Notes: a model not told the origin generated them from the sequence alone. Shown: positions 1 to 6,496, counted from the first letter of the stretch. The stretch: 6,618 bases of DNA from a bacterium (GCA_018894595.1 JAHIPN010000189.1:1-6618), one strand, 5' to 3'. Translations and numbers: made by a program.

Positions 1-391
1 TAATTTAATAAAAAATTTTGATATACGGCCTTCTGATAAAGATAATTTATTAAAATCTTTATCCGGAGGCAACCAACAGAAGGTTATTGTCGCCCGTGAA
101 TTATACGGAGAACCAAAGCTTTTAATCGCCGCTCAACCAACCCGGGGATTAGATGTAGGCTCTATTGAGTTTGTACACCAACAAATATTAAATGAAAGAG
201 ATAAGGGAAAAGCAATTTTACTAATTTCAGCTGACTTGGAAGAAATTTTGTCTTTATCTGATCGCATTGCTGTTATATATGAAGGCGAAATAGTAGATGT
301 TTTAGATCCGAAGAAAACAGATGAAAACGAGATAGGTTTATTAATGACTGGCTCTACTACTAATAATAAAAAATTATCCAAGGCCAAGTAG
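1..391 (+). CDS. BMP-family nucleoside ABC importer, ATP-binding protein (C-terminal part; 5' end outside window)
   Basis: This is the last 129 codons of an ABC ATPase that energises uptake of nucleosides or related solutes on the cytoplasmic side of the membrane; reading phase starts at position 2 and the TAG stop is at 389-391. The fragment has the ABC signature LSGGNQQK (visible residues 20-27), followed by LLIAAQPTRGLDVG (40-53) where Walker B and the D-loop belong, and LLISADLEE (73-81) at the H-loop. The Walker B Asp and catalytic Glu are replaced by Ala44 and Gln45, and the H-loop His by Ala77, so this site is probably catalytically weak. AAQPTRGLDVG is typical of the second ATPase domain of the tandem YufO/NupA family, which supports that assignment over general sugar ATPases such as MglA. 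The first domain and both Walker A motifs lie upstream of the window. The permease gene begins 19 nt downstream. Substrate is inferred from the family. Confidence 0.9.
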   Translation, partial: NLIKNFDIRPSDKDNLLKSLSGGNQQKVIVARELYGEPKLLIAAQPTRGLDVGSIEFVHQQILNERDKGKAILLISADLEEILSLSDRIAVIYEGEIVDVLDPKKTDENEIGLLMTGSTTNNKKLSKAK

Positions 392-396
392 TTTAT

Positions 397-401
397 GGAG
401 G
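397..401 (+). promoter_or_regulatory. Ribosome binding site GGAGG that supports a TTG start
   Basis: GGAGG lies 9 nt before TTG at 411. No ATG is better placed, so this site decides the start of the first permease gene. Confidence 0.8.
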
Positions 402-410
402 AAGATAAAT

Positions 411-1535
411 TTGAAAAGTATTAAAAAATTTGACTATTATACCCTTTTGGAAAAAATTACTCCTTTAATTGCGGTAATATTTGCTCTATTAGTAGGCGCA
501 ATTGTTATTTTGCTAATTGGTGAAGATCCAGTTTTTGTTTATAAGACATTATTTAGCCACGCTATTGGTAACAGAGATGGTTGGGGTAATGTATTATTCA
601 GGGCAACTCCCTTAATATTTACCGGGCTAACAGTGGCTTTCGCTTTCCGCTGTGGTCTATTCAATATAGGCGGGGAAGGACAAATGTATATAGGTACTTT
701 TCTTGCTACCTGGGTCGGATTTACCTTTACTGATTTACCTGCTTTTATACTTATTCCACTATGCATATTAACTGCAGCTGCCGGTGGCGCTTTATGGGCA
801 GCTGTTCCCGGAATATTAAAAGCTAAAACAGGGGTACATGAAGTTATTGTTACTATTATGATGAACTGGATAGCTGCCTCTTTAACTTTCTTTCTTGTTT
901 TAAAATTTAAAGCACCACCAACTGAAGCAATGGTAGCAGCAGGCGTAAAACAGATGATTCCCCATACTAAAGAAATTGCTGAAGCTGCCCGACTTCCCAG
1001 ACTTTATCCTATTCTTCAGTCCTTCAATATAGATTTTCCTGCTTATAATCAGGTAAATGTTTCCTTTTTTATCGCCATAGGAGTGGCGATATTAGCTTAC
1101 TATATTTTATGGAAAACAAATTTAGGCTACGAGATAAGAGCAGTCGGCTATAGCCCTTTGGCTGCTGAATATGGCGGCATAAGTGTGGCAAAAAATGTTA
1201 TATTGGCCATGATGATAAGCGGTGCTTTTGCCGGTTTAGTAGGAACTAATGAGGTGATGGGTTTTAAATATCGCTGGAGGCAAGAACTTTTCACTGGATT
1301 AGGATTTAACGGAATTGCTGTGGCACTTTTGGGTAAAAATCACCCCCTGGGGGTGGTGTTAGCTGCTATTTTATTCGGTATTTTAAATTACGGAGGAGCT
1401 ATAGTCAATATTTTTACTGAAGGAAGAATTCCTCGGGAGCTTATTATGGTATTACAAGCTGTTATAGTAATTTTTGTAGTAATCAGTGATGAAGTAGTGA
1501 AAAGATTGATTAGGCAAAGGAGGAAAGTGGTATAA
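411..1535 (+). CDS. BMP-family nucleoside ABC importer, permease 1 (YufP/NupP/NupB-like)
   Basis: This 374-residue inner-membrane permease is one half of the translocation pore of the importer whose ATPase is encoded just upstream. It belongs to the BPD_transp_2 family. Visible hallmarks are FNIGGEGQ (84-91), the stretch 127-152 with VPGILKAKTGVHEVIVTIMMN, a cytoplasmic coupling region GYEIRAVGYSPLAAEYGG (239-256) and GLGFNGIAVALLGKNHPLG (297-315). Roughly eight to ten hydrophobic segments are present, with a basic N-terminus (KSIKK) and a basic tail (KRLIRQRRK). Length is normal for the larger of the two permeases in this family. The start is TTG, chosen for the GGAGG 9 nt upstream and because it includes the whole first membrane segment. 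Its TAA stop shares one base with the ATG of the next permease (TAATG), implying translational coupling. Guanosine or other nucleosides are the likely substrates from characterised relatives; this is inference. Confidence 0.92.
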   Translation: MKSIKKFDYYTLLEKITPLIAVIFALLVGAIVILLIGEDPVFVYKTLFSHAIGNRDGWGNVLFRATPLIFTGLTVAFAFRCGLFNIGGEGQMYIGTFLATWVGFTFTDLPAFILIPLCILTAAAGGALWAAVPGILKAKTGVHEVIVTIMMNWIAASLTFFLVLKFKAPPTEAMVAAGVKQMIPHTKEIAEAARLPRLYPILQSFNIDFPAYNQVNVSFFIAIGVAILAYYILWKTNLGYEIRAVGYSPLAAEYGGISVAKNVILAMMISGAFAGLVGTNEVMGFKYRWRQELFTGLGFNGIAVALLGKNHPLGVVLAAILFGILNYGGAIVNIFTEGRIPRELIMVLQAVIVIFVVISDEVVKRLIRQRRKVV

Positions 1536-2479
1536 TGTTTGGTGATATTTTTAACGCACAGTTTGTTGCTTCATCTATCAGAGTAGCTATACCTTTAGCT
1601 TTGGCTGGCTTGGGAGGAGTATTTTCAGAAAGGTCCGGAGTAATTAATATTGGGTTAGAGGGTATGATATTAACCGGTGCTTTTACAGCAATTGCAGCGA
1701 CTAACTTTAGCGGAAATCCCTGGGTGGGAGTTTTGGGAGCAATTTTGGTAGGAATTTTACTGGGGTTAATACATGCCGTTACATGCATTACCTTTAAGGC
1801 AAATCAGATAGTAAGTGGTGTAGCTATTAATTTATTCGCCAGTGGAATTACTGTATTTTTATGCTGGCTTTTATTTGGTGAAACCCAAATTATGGCAAAA
1901 AGCAATTTACCAATTTGGGGATTGCCTCTTCCAAACATAGGAGAAGGCTCAATATTTGTTAGAAATATTATAGTTATGTTTGCTCATTATTCTCCCCTGG
2001 TATACTTAACTATAATAATTTTCATATTGTCACACTTAATATTATTTAAAACTCCTTTCGGATTAAGATTAAGATCGGTGGGAGAATACCCTCAAGCCGC
2101 TGATACTATGGGAGTAAATATTGTTAAAATGCGATATATAGCAGTAATGACCTCAGGGGCACTTGCCGGATTAGCCGGTTCTTTTTTGTCTTTGGAGCAA
2201 GCCCATTTTTTTGTCAAAGAAATGAGCGGGGGCAGAGGATTTATTGCTTTGGCAGCCATGATATTTGGTAAATGGACTCCTCTTGGCACAGCAGGAGCTG
2301 CACTTTTATTTGGTTTTGGAGAGGCTCTGGCTATCAGATTGCAGGGTGTCACTGCTGTTCCAGTGCAATTTATCAATATGGTTCCTTACTTATTGGCAAT
2401 TTTCGTATTAGTAAGCGCCATCGGAAGAGCTACCCCTCCGGCAGCAGATGGAATTCCTTACGAAAAAGAAATAGGGTAG
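1535..2479 (+). CDS. BMP-family nucleoside ABC importer, permease 2 (YufQ/NupQ/NupC-like)
   Basis: This 314-residue membrane protein is the second, smaller permease and would pair with the preceding one to form the channel. Diagnostic stretches are SERSGVINIGLEGMILTGAF (31-50), the coupling region GLRLRSVGEYPQAADTMGV (176-194) and GGRGFIALAAMIFGKWTPLG (232-251). The cytoplasmic tail TPPAADGIPYEKE (300-312) resembles the conserved end of this subfamily. The protein is otherwise almost entirely hydrophobic, and its length is normal. Its ATG overlaps the stop of the upstream gene by one base, and an AAAGGAGG Shine-Dalgarno lies inside the end of that gene at 1516-1523, 11 nt before the ATG. This is the last gene of the transporter group; the next start is about 97 nt downstream behind a possible separate promoter. 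Confidence 0.92.
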   Translation: MFGDIFNAQFVASSIRVAIPLALAGLGGVFSERSGVINIGLEGMILTGAFTAIAATNFSGNPWVGVLGAILVGILLGLIHAVTCITFKANQIVSGVAINLFASGITVFLCWLLFGETQIMAKSNLPIWGLPLPNIGEGSIFVRNIIVMFAHYSPLVYLTIIIFILSHLILFKTPFGLRLRSVGEYPQAADTMGVNIVKMRYIAVMTSGALAGLAGSFLSLEQAHFFVKEMSGGRGFIALAAMIFGKWTPLGTAGAALLFGFGEALAIRLQGVTAVPVQFINMVPYLLAIFVLVSAIGRATPPAADGIPYEKEIG

Positions 2480-2502
2480 AGAGAAAAAATATTAAGAATA
2501 AC

Positions 2503-2531
2503 TCGACCATGAAATGTTTTAGGTATATAAT
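2503..2531 (+). promoter_or_regulatory. Possible sigma-70-type promoter ahead of the rodZ-like gene
   Basis: TCGACC (2503-2508, four of six matches to TTGACA) is followed after 17 nt by a perfect TATAAT (2526-2531). It lies between the transporter stop and the rodZ-like start, which fits a new transcription unit. A second TATAAT occurs at 2543-2548 but has no convincing -35. In such AT-rich sequence chance matches are common. Confidence 0.4.
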
Positions 2532-2576
2532 ATAAAAAATAGTATAATTTCCAAAAAAGGAGAAAAATTTAATCAA

Positions 2577-3404
2577 ATGAAAGATATTGGGAATTTCTTA
2601 AGAGAGAGAAGGGAAGCAAAGGGAATTTCTTTAATTGAAGCAGAGAAGGATTTAAAGATACGTAAAAAATATTTGCAAGCCCTTGAAGAAGGCAATGTAG
2701 ATGCAATTCCTGGCAAAACTTATCTTATTGGATATTTGAGAAATTATAGTAAATATCTGGGTATAGATGAAGAAAATGTTAATCAGATAATTCAAACTTA
2801 TAATAATTTAGAAAAGCAGAAGGCTGGTTTAGAAAAAACTAAAGAAAAAAGTATCTACCTTAAAACGAAAGATAAATCTATATTTGAGAAAAAAAAGTTT
2901 TTCTTTCCTGTCAAGTATGTTTATTTAACCAGCTTTGTCCTTATAATCTTTATTGGATTATTTTTATTAAGCCGTTCTCTTAAAGAGGCTCAGGATTTTC
3001 CGGTTCCTTCGCCTGAAATCGGAACCGAAACTGGCATAAATATCAAGGAAAAAGCGAACGATATAGGCACTTTAACCGAAGAGGATATCATATCAGAAGC
3101 AGAAGCTATTATCGCAGAACACTCAACACAGGATATAGTTTTAGCTGAAAAATTACCTATTCTGAAATTAATAGCCAATGACAGAGCTTGGGTAAAAATT
3201 CTTTCCGAAGATAAAATAATATTTGAGGGAATATTATTTGAAGGTGAAGAATTTTTTTGGGAAACCGACCAAGTTTTAGAAATTATAACTGAATATCCGA
3301 CTAAAATTGAAACATATTATGATGATGAATCAATTGAGATTAGCAAAGGGACTATTGATAATTACCTTCTAAAATTTAATTTTAATCCTGCACAAAATAT
3401 TTAG
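2577..3404 (+). CDS. rodZ: RodZ-like helix-turn-helix membrane protein (HTH_25 / DUF4115)
   Basis: This 275-residue single-span protein has the RodZ architecture. A cytoplasmic helix-turn-helix covers residues about 1-76: IGNFLRERREAKGISL near the start, IRKKYLQALEEGNVDAIPG (28-46) and YLIGYLRNYSKYLGID (49-64). A basic linker ending KKKFFF (105-110) leads to one membrane helix at about 112-133. An acidic, low-complexity external linker (about 135-190) is followed by a DUF4115-like beta domain (about 196-268) containing LKLIANDRAWVKIL and IFEGILFEGEE. RodZ links MreB filaments to the cell-wall elongation machinery in rod-shaped bacteria; that role is inferred by homology. The ATG is preceded by AAGGAG at 2557-2562, a long 14-nt gap, but the N-terminus fits the family exactly. 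rodZ/ymfM lies close upstream of recA in several Firmicutes, and here it is also a few genes upstream of recA. Confidence 0.88.
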   Translation: MKDIGNFLRERREAKGISLIEAEKDLKIRKKYLQALEEGNVDAIPGKTYLIGYLRNYSKYLGIDEENVNQIIQTYNNLEKQKAGLEKTKEKSIYLKTKDKSIFEKKKFFFPVKYVYLTSFVLIIFIGLFLLSRSLKEAQDFPVPSPEIGTETGINIKEKANDIGTLTEEDIISEAEAIIAEHSTQDIVLAEKLPILKLIANDRAWVKILSEDKIIFEGILFEGEEFFWETDQVLEIITEYPTKIETYYDDESIEISKGTIDNYLLKFNFNPAQNI

Positions 3405-3433
3405 TATTTTTTAGGTTTGCCCCTTTAAAAGAT

Positions 3434-3484
3434 TAACTGTTAAGCAGGGTAAAGAAACTTAACATAAAAGCAGAACAGTTAGGA
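3434..3484 (+). promoter_or_regulatory. Inverted-repeat leader in front of the DUF4416 gene
   Basis: The 93-nt gap after the rodZ-like gene holds several inverted repeats. TAACTGTT (3434-3441) pairs with AACAGTTA (3474-3481), enclosing 32 nt. GTTAAG (3439-3444) can instead pair with CTTAAC (3458-3463), and TTAACTGTTAA (3433-3443) is itself a palindrome. The two pairings share GTT at 3439-3441, so they compete. The outer stem ends at the first base of AGGA (3481-3484), the only Shine-Dalgarno-like site for the next gene. It could be an operator, an RNA switch or a repeat remnant; function is not shown. Confidence 0.35.
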
Positions 3485-3497
3485 ATATAATAAAACT

Positions 3498-4061
3498 TTG
3501 GGAAAGATATTTTTACCAAAACCAGCCAAACTTATAATAAGCATGATCACCTCGGATAAATATTTATTCGGTTTATACAAAGAGGTATTAATTAAAAAAT
3601 TTGGAGAAGTTGATACCGAGAGCAATGATCAGCCTTTTAATTTTACAGATTATTATGAAGAAGAGTTTGGCCAAAATTTAATGCAAAAACTATTTTCTTT
3701 TTCCACTCTGATTAGACAAGATGAGCTCGCAGAAATTAAAATAATTACCAATAGTTTGGAAAATGATAATATAGATAAAAATATCAAAACAAATATAACC
3801 CATCCTAAACGGAAAATAAATCTTGATCCGGGATATATTACCCTGAATAAATATATTTTAGCCAGTACTAAAGATGGACCATCCAGAATTTACCTTAATC
3901 AGGGGATATACGCTGAAATTACCCTTAGATTTATAAATAAATCATTTGTTCCTTGTGAATACACCTATCCTAATTATAAGACCAATGAATATATAAATTT
4001 TTTAAATTCGGTTAGGCAAAGATACAAATTACAACTAAAAGAAAACTTAAATAAAATATAA
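3498..4061 (+). CDS. DUF4416 family protein, function unknown
   Basis: This 187-residue soluble protein shows the conserved blocks of the DUF4416 family (PF14385), whose function is not known. They are an N-terminal GKIFLPKPAKLIISMITSD (2-20), FGEVDTESNDQPFNFTDYYE (35-54), LAEIKIITNSLE (77-88), RKINLDPGYITLNKYIL (105-121), TKDGPSRIYLNQGIYAEITL (124-143) and YTYPNY (155-160). No signal peptide or membrane span is visible. The start is TTG at 3498. It is preferred over the ATG at 3543 because the first 15 residues match the family N-terminus, although the Shine-Dalgarno (AGGA, 13 nt away) is weak. A TATAAT at 3486-3491 ends only 6 nt before the TTG, so a leaderless transcript is possible but lacks a good -35. 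The gene sits between rodZ and thpR-recA, where pgsA and cinA occur in many bacteria; a connection to RNA or DNA repair is only suggested by neighbourhood. Confidence 0.85.
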   Translation: MGKIFLPKPAKLIISMITSDKYLFGLYKEVLIKKFGEVDTESNDQPFNFTDYYEEEFGQNLMQKLFSFSTLIRQDELAEIKIITNSLENDNIDKNIKTNITHPKRKINLDPGYITLNKYILASTKDGPSRIYLNQGIYAEITLRFINKSFVPCEYTYPNYKTNEYINFLNSVRQRYKLQLKENLNKI

Positions 4062-4072
4062 ATAGTATAATA

Positions 4073-4077
4073 GGGAG
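4073..4077 (+). promoter_or_regulatory. Ribosome binding site GGGAG for the thpR TTG start
   Basis: GGGAG lies 14 nt before TTG at 4092, a long spacing also seen for the rodZ-like gene. TATAAT at 4066-4071 lies just upstream, within AAATAGTATAAT, a 12-mer also found before the rodZ-like gene. Confidence 0.5.
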
Positions 4078-4091
4078 TTAACTATAAAAAT

Positions 4092-4664
4092 TTGGAAAAA
4101 GTAAGATCATTTATTGCCGTTAATTTAAATCCGGATATAAGAGAACATTTGGCTTCTCTTCAAAATAATCTAAATATTCCCGAAACCAAAATAAAATGGG
4201 TTGAAAACAACAACTTACACCTCACTATGAAATTTTTGGGGTACATATCGTTAGAACAAACGGAATTAATAAAATCAGAGTTAAAAGAAATAGCCAGTCG
4301 ATATAGTCCATTCATTATAAGATTATTTTCTAATATTGGAGTATTTCCAACTTACAAGATGCCCCGAATAATCTGGGTAGGAATCAAAGAAGGTATAAAC
4401 GAATTAAAAGAGTTATATAATTCTATAGAAAATAAATTGTCCAATAAAGGCTTCCCCAGGGAAGATAAAGATTTTTCCGGCCATATAACCATCGGAAGGG
4501 TGAAATTTATTAGAGATAAGGATAATTTCATTCAAATATTAAAAAGAATTGAGGTAAATAATTTGAGCCAAGAGGTTGGAAGTATTGACCTCATGGAAAG
4601 CAAATTAACCCCAGGTGGGCCAATATATGACATAACAGCTAAATTCCCTTTATTAAAACAATAG
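4092..4664 (+). CDS. thpR: RNA 2',3'-cyclic phosphodiesterase (LigT/2H family)
   Basis: This 190-residue cytoplasmic enzyme belongs to the 2H phosphoesterase superfamily and is expected to open RNA 2',3'-cyclic phosphate ends to a 2'-phosphate; older annotations call it 2'-5' RNA ligase. Both catalytic HxTx motifs are present: H43-L-T-M in NLHLTMKFLG and H131-I-T-I in SGHITIGRVK, 88 residues apart as usual. The N-terminus RSFIAVNL, the segment FPTYKMPRIIWVGI (85-98) and the C-terminal SKLTPGGPIYD (170-180) are also typical, and the length is normal. The start is TTG because the family begins close to RSFIAV and no ATG is available there. recA follows after 66 nt. A ligT-recA arrangement is known, for example in the cinA-ligT-recA operon of Deinococcus radiodurans, so co-transcription is plausible; cinA itself is not present here. 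Confidence 0.93.
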   Translation: MEKVRSFIAVNLNPDIREHLASLQNNLNIPETKIKWVENNNLHLTMKFLGYISLEQTELIKSELKEIASRYSPFIIRLFSNIGVFPTYKMPRIIWVGIKEGINELKELYNSIENKLSNKGFPREDKDFSGHITIGRVKFIRDKDNFIQILKRIEVNNLSQEVGSIDLMESKLTPGGPIYDITAKFPLLKQ

Positions 4665-4730
4665 AAAATCAATAACATTATTAAAATATTTATTAAAAAA
4701 AGAAAGAAATATAAAGGAGTAAACTAAAAA

Positions 4731-5774
4731 ATGACTGACAAAATACAACAAAATAACCCGGAAAGAGAAAAAGCATTAGACACAGCCATGCAGAATATCG
4801 AACAAAGATTCGGAAAAGGTTCCATAATGAAATTAGGGGATCGCCCCAAGATTTCTGGAAGTAACACTATTTCAACCGGTTCATTGAGCTTAGATATCGC
4901 TCTTGGAATAGGTGGGGTCCCGCGAGGAAGAGTGATAGAGATTTTTGGTCCTGAAGCCTCCGGGAAGACCACACTCGCTTTACATATTATAGCTGAAGCT
5001 CAAAAAAATAACGGTATCGCTGCTTTTATTGATGCTGAGCACGCTTTAGACCCAAATTATGCTAAAAATATTGGGGTTAACACAGATGAATTAATCATAT
5101 CTCAGCCCGATACCGGTGAACAGGCTTTAGAAATAGCTGAATCTTTAGTTAGAAGCAACGCGGTTGATGTTATCGTGATAGATTCAGTTGCTGCCCTGGT
5201 ACCTAAAGCAGAAATCGAAGGTAATATGGGAGATTCCTATATGGGATTACAAGCAAGATTAATGTCTCAGGCTTTAAGGAAGCTCACAGCAATTATTAGT
5301 AAATCAAGAACTACAACTGTATTTGTAAATCAAATTAGAGAAAAGATTGGTATCTTTTTTGGTAATCCCGAAACCACTCCCGGCGGCAGAGCGCTCAAGT
5401 TTTATTCTACCATTAGAATGGATATCAGAAGAAAGGCAACCATTAAAAAAGATGAAGATAATATCGGAATAACTGCTAAGGTGAAAGTGGTAAAAAATAA
5501 ATTGGCCCCTCCCTTCAAAGAAACAATGTTCGATATAATTTTTGGTAAAGGGATATCCAAAGAAGGGGACATTATAGATCTCGGTATTAAATATAATATA
5601 TTACAAAAATCAGGGGTTTGGATAGCCTATAATGATATAAAATTTGGACAGGGACGTGAAAACTCTAAAACATATCTGCAAGAACACCCTGAAATTGCAA
5701 ACGAGATAGAAGACAAAATATTGACCACCGCCGGGCTTGATAAAAGAAAAAGTAAAGAGGTACCAAAAAAATAA
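4731..5774 (+). CDS. recA: Recombinase A
   Basis: This complete 347-residue RecA is the ATP-dependent strand-exchange protein of homologous recombination, and a co-protease for LexA where LexA exists. Visible motifs are Walker [10 protein letters not shown] (73-81), with Ala in place of the usual Ser after Glu. Others are the catalytic Glu region [11 protein letters not shown] (101-111), Walker B VIVID (147-151), loop L1 around [20 protein letters not shown] (161-180), and loop L2 with [20 protein letters not shown] (200-219). [10 protein letters not shown] (255-264) is followed by the C-terminal domain, which ends in a basic tail instead of the acidic tail of the E. coli protein. ATG is preceded by AAAGGAG (4713-4719) at 11 nt. 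No LexA-box-like palindrome is visible in the 66-nt gap upstream. The gene ends AAA AAA TAA, a slippery context that overlaps the apparent start of recX. Confidence 0.98.
   Translation: MTDKIQQNNPEREKALDTAMQNIEQRFGKGSIMKLGDRPKISGSNTISTGSLSLDIALGIGGVPRGRVIEIFGPEASGKTTLALHIIAEAQKNNGIAAFIDAEHALDPNYAKNIGVNTDELIISQPDTGEQALEIAESLVRSNAVDVIVIDSVAALVPKAEIEGNMGDSYMGLQARLMSQALRKLTAIISKSRTTTVFVNQIREKIGIFFGNPETTPGGRALKFYSTIRMDIRRKATIKKDEDNIGITAKVKVVKNKLAPPFKETMFDIIFGKGISKEGDIIDLGIKYNILQKSGVWIAYNDIKFGQGRENSKTYLQEHPEIANEIEDKILTTAGLDKRKSKEVPKK
5754..5760 (+). promoter_or_regulatory. Shine-Dalgarno AAAGAGG inside the end of recA, for recX
   Basis: AAAGAGG lies 10 nt before the ATA codon at 5771-5773, which overlaps the recA stop. 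The position is ideal for initiation at that ATA. It also sits 4 nt upstream of the A7 slippery run, where an internal SD could influence frameshifting. Confidence 0.55.
5765..5774 (+). other. Candidate -1 slippery heptamer A_AAA_AAA directly before the recA stop
   Basis: The recA frame reads CCA AAA AAA TAA. The seven A bases at 5765-5771 are phased X_XXY_YYZ, and a -1 shift there reads ATA AAT AAA ATT, which is exactly the recX frame. No strong downstream stem was seen. This is an alternative to an ATA start for recX. Confidence 0.3.
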
Positions 5775-6412
5775 ATAAAATTACTTCTATAAATTATGAC
5801 AAAAAAGATATTAGTCAAGTAGTTATTTATGTAGATAATAAAGCTAAATACAAACTAAATGAAAATACGATAAAATCATTAGATATTTACGTAGGCAAAG
5901 AATTATCTGATCAAGAAATAGAAAAAATCATTTCCGAAGATAAAACCATAAGAGGCAAAGAATATCTATTAAGACTTTTATCCCGGAGAATTTATAGTAG
6001 ATATGAAATATCCGGAAAATTAAAAAATAAAGGATATCCTGAAAAAAATATTGCTGAACTTATTATTTGGTTAGAAGATAATAATTATATTAACGATGAA
6101 CTATTTGCCGAGATGTGGGCGCAATTTCGATTACAAAATAAACCAATAGGAAGATATAAATTAAATCAGGAATTAAGAACAAAAGGAATTAAACAGGATA
6201 TTATCCAAAAAGTAATAGACAAAACATATAAAGAAATGGATGAACTAAGCCTGGCCCATAATCTTATAAAAGAAAAGATTGTAGCATCCGAAATAAAAAA
6301 TATCAGGATAGATCCAAAAAAAATATATAATTTTCTATTGAGAAGGGGTTTTTCAACAGAAATTTCTAGAAATATTTGCAATGAGCTAAACAACAAACAG
6401 ATTAAAAAATAA
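5771..6412 (+). CDS. recX: Regulatory protein RecX, with a non-canonical (ATA) or frameshift-dependent start
   Basis: RecX binds RecA filaments and modulates RecA activity. Read from ATA at 5771, the frame gives 213 residues, a normal RecX length. Its N-terminus [20 protein letters not shown] resembles RecX proteins and contains no stop. Helical RecX modules follow: [18 protein letters not shown] with [17 protein letters not shown], then [18 protein letters not shown], then the C-terminal [18 protein letters not shown]. The first ATG in frame is at 6113 (codon 115), and no GTG, TTG or CTG precedes it. Starting there would remove the first module and most of the conserved N-terminus. ATA 5771-5773 overlaps the recA TAA by two bases and has an SD 10 nt upstream. 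The frame is closed upstream by TAA at 5753-5755. RecX identity is well supported; the initiation mode is unresolved among ATA start, -1 slippage from recA, a recent mutation and a base-call error. Confidence 0.85.
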   Translation: MNKITSINYDKKDISQVVIYVDNKAKYKLNENTIKSLDIYVGKELSDQEIEKIISEDKTIRGKEYLLRLLSRRIYSRYEISGKLKNKGYPEKNIAELIIWLEDNNYINDELFAEMWAQFRLQNKPIGRYKLNQELRTKGIKQDIIQKVIDKTYKEMDELSLAHNLIKEKIVASEIKNIRIDPKKIYNFLLRRGFSTEISRNICNELNNKQIKK

Positions 6413-6415
6413 TCG

Positions 6416-6455
6416 CTTAACATATCTCGTATCTCGTGAATCGTATCTCGTTAAG
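6416..6455 (+). repeat. Heptanucleotide tandem array, consensus ATCTCGT, flanked by CTTAAC/GTTAAG
   Basis: Immediately after recX, four 7-nt units run head to tail: ATCTCGT (6424-6430), ATCTCGT (6431-6437), GAATCGT (6438-6444) and ATCTCGT (6445-6451). The array is bracketed by CTTAAC (6416-6421) and GTTAAG (6450-6455), an exact 6-bp inverted repeat that overlaps the last unit. No coding function is visible. Confidence 0.75.
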
Positions 6456-6461
6456 AGGATA

Positions 6462-6496
6462 GAAGTCAGAAGACAGAATTCAGGAATCAGAAGATT
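6462..6496 (+). repeat. Second heptanucleotide tandem array, consensus GAAGTCA
   Basis: Units are GAAGTCA (6462-6468), GAAGACA (6469-6475), GAATTCA (6476-6482), GGAATCA (6483-6489) and a decayed GAAGATT (6490-6496). The period is the same 7 nt as the array just upstream, but the sequence differs. It begins 10 nt after the last ATCTCGT unit. Confidence 0.7.

Noticed and set aside
1531..1536. TATAAT overlapping the start of the second permease
   Set aside because: It arises from the GTG GTA TAATG overlap between two tightly coupled genes; no -35 and no room for a leader.
1510..1788. Minus-strand open frame opposite the permease junction
   Set aside because: It lies antisense to two well-supported permeases and has no recognisable domain; other minus-strand frames (for example 133-387, 2092-2376, 4724-4972, 6166-6423) were rejected for the same reason.
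2272..2535. Plus-strand 87-residue frame overlapping the end of permease 2
   Set aside because: It is out of frame with a well-conserved permease C-terminus, has a biased, non-domain-like composition and no Shine-Dalgarno support.
2889..2897. A8G run in the rodZ-like gene containing the dnaX-type heptamer A_AAA_AAG in phase
   Set aside because: The run encodes the lysine cluster normally found before the membrane helix, the -1 frame ends after about 28 codons, and no stimulatory SD or stem is apparent.
6113..6412. A separate 99-residue gene starting at ATG 6113
   Set aside because: The frame continues upstream without a stop to the recA end, and the upstream 114 codons encode the RecX N-terminus and first module, so this is an internal methionine.
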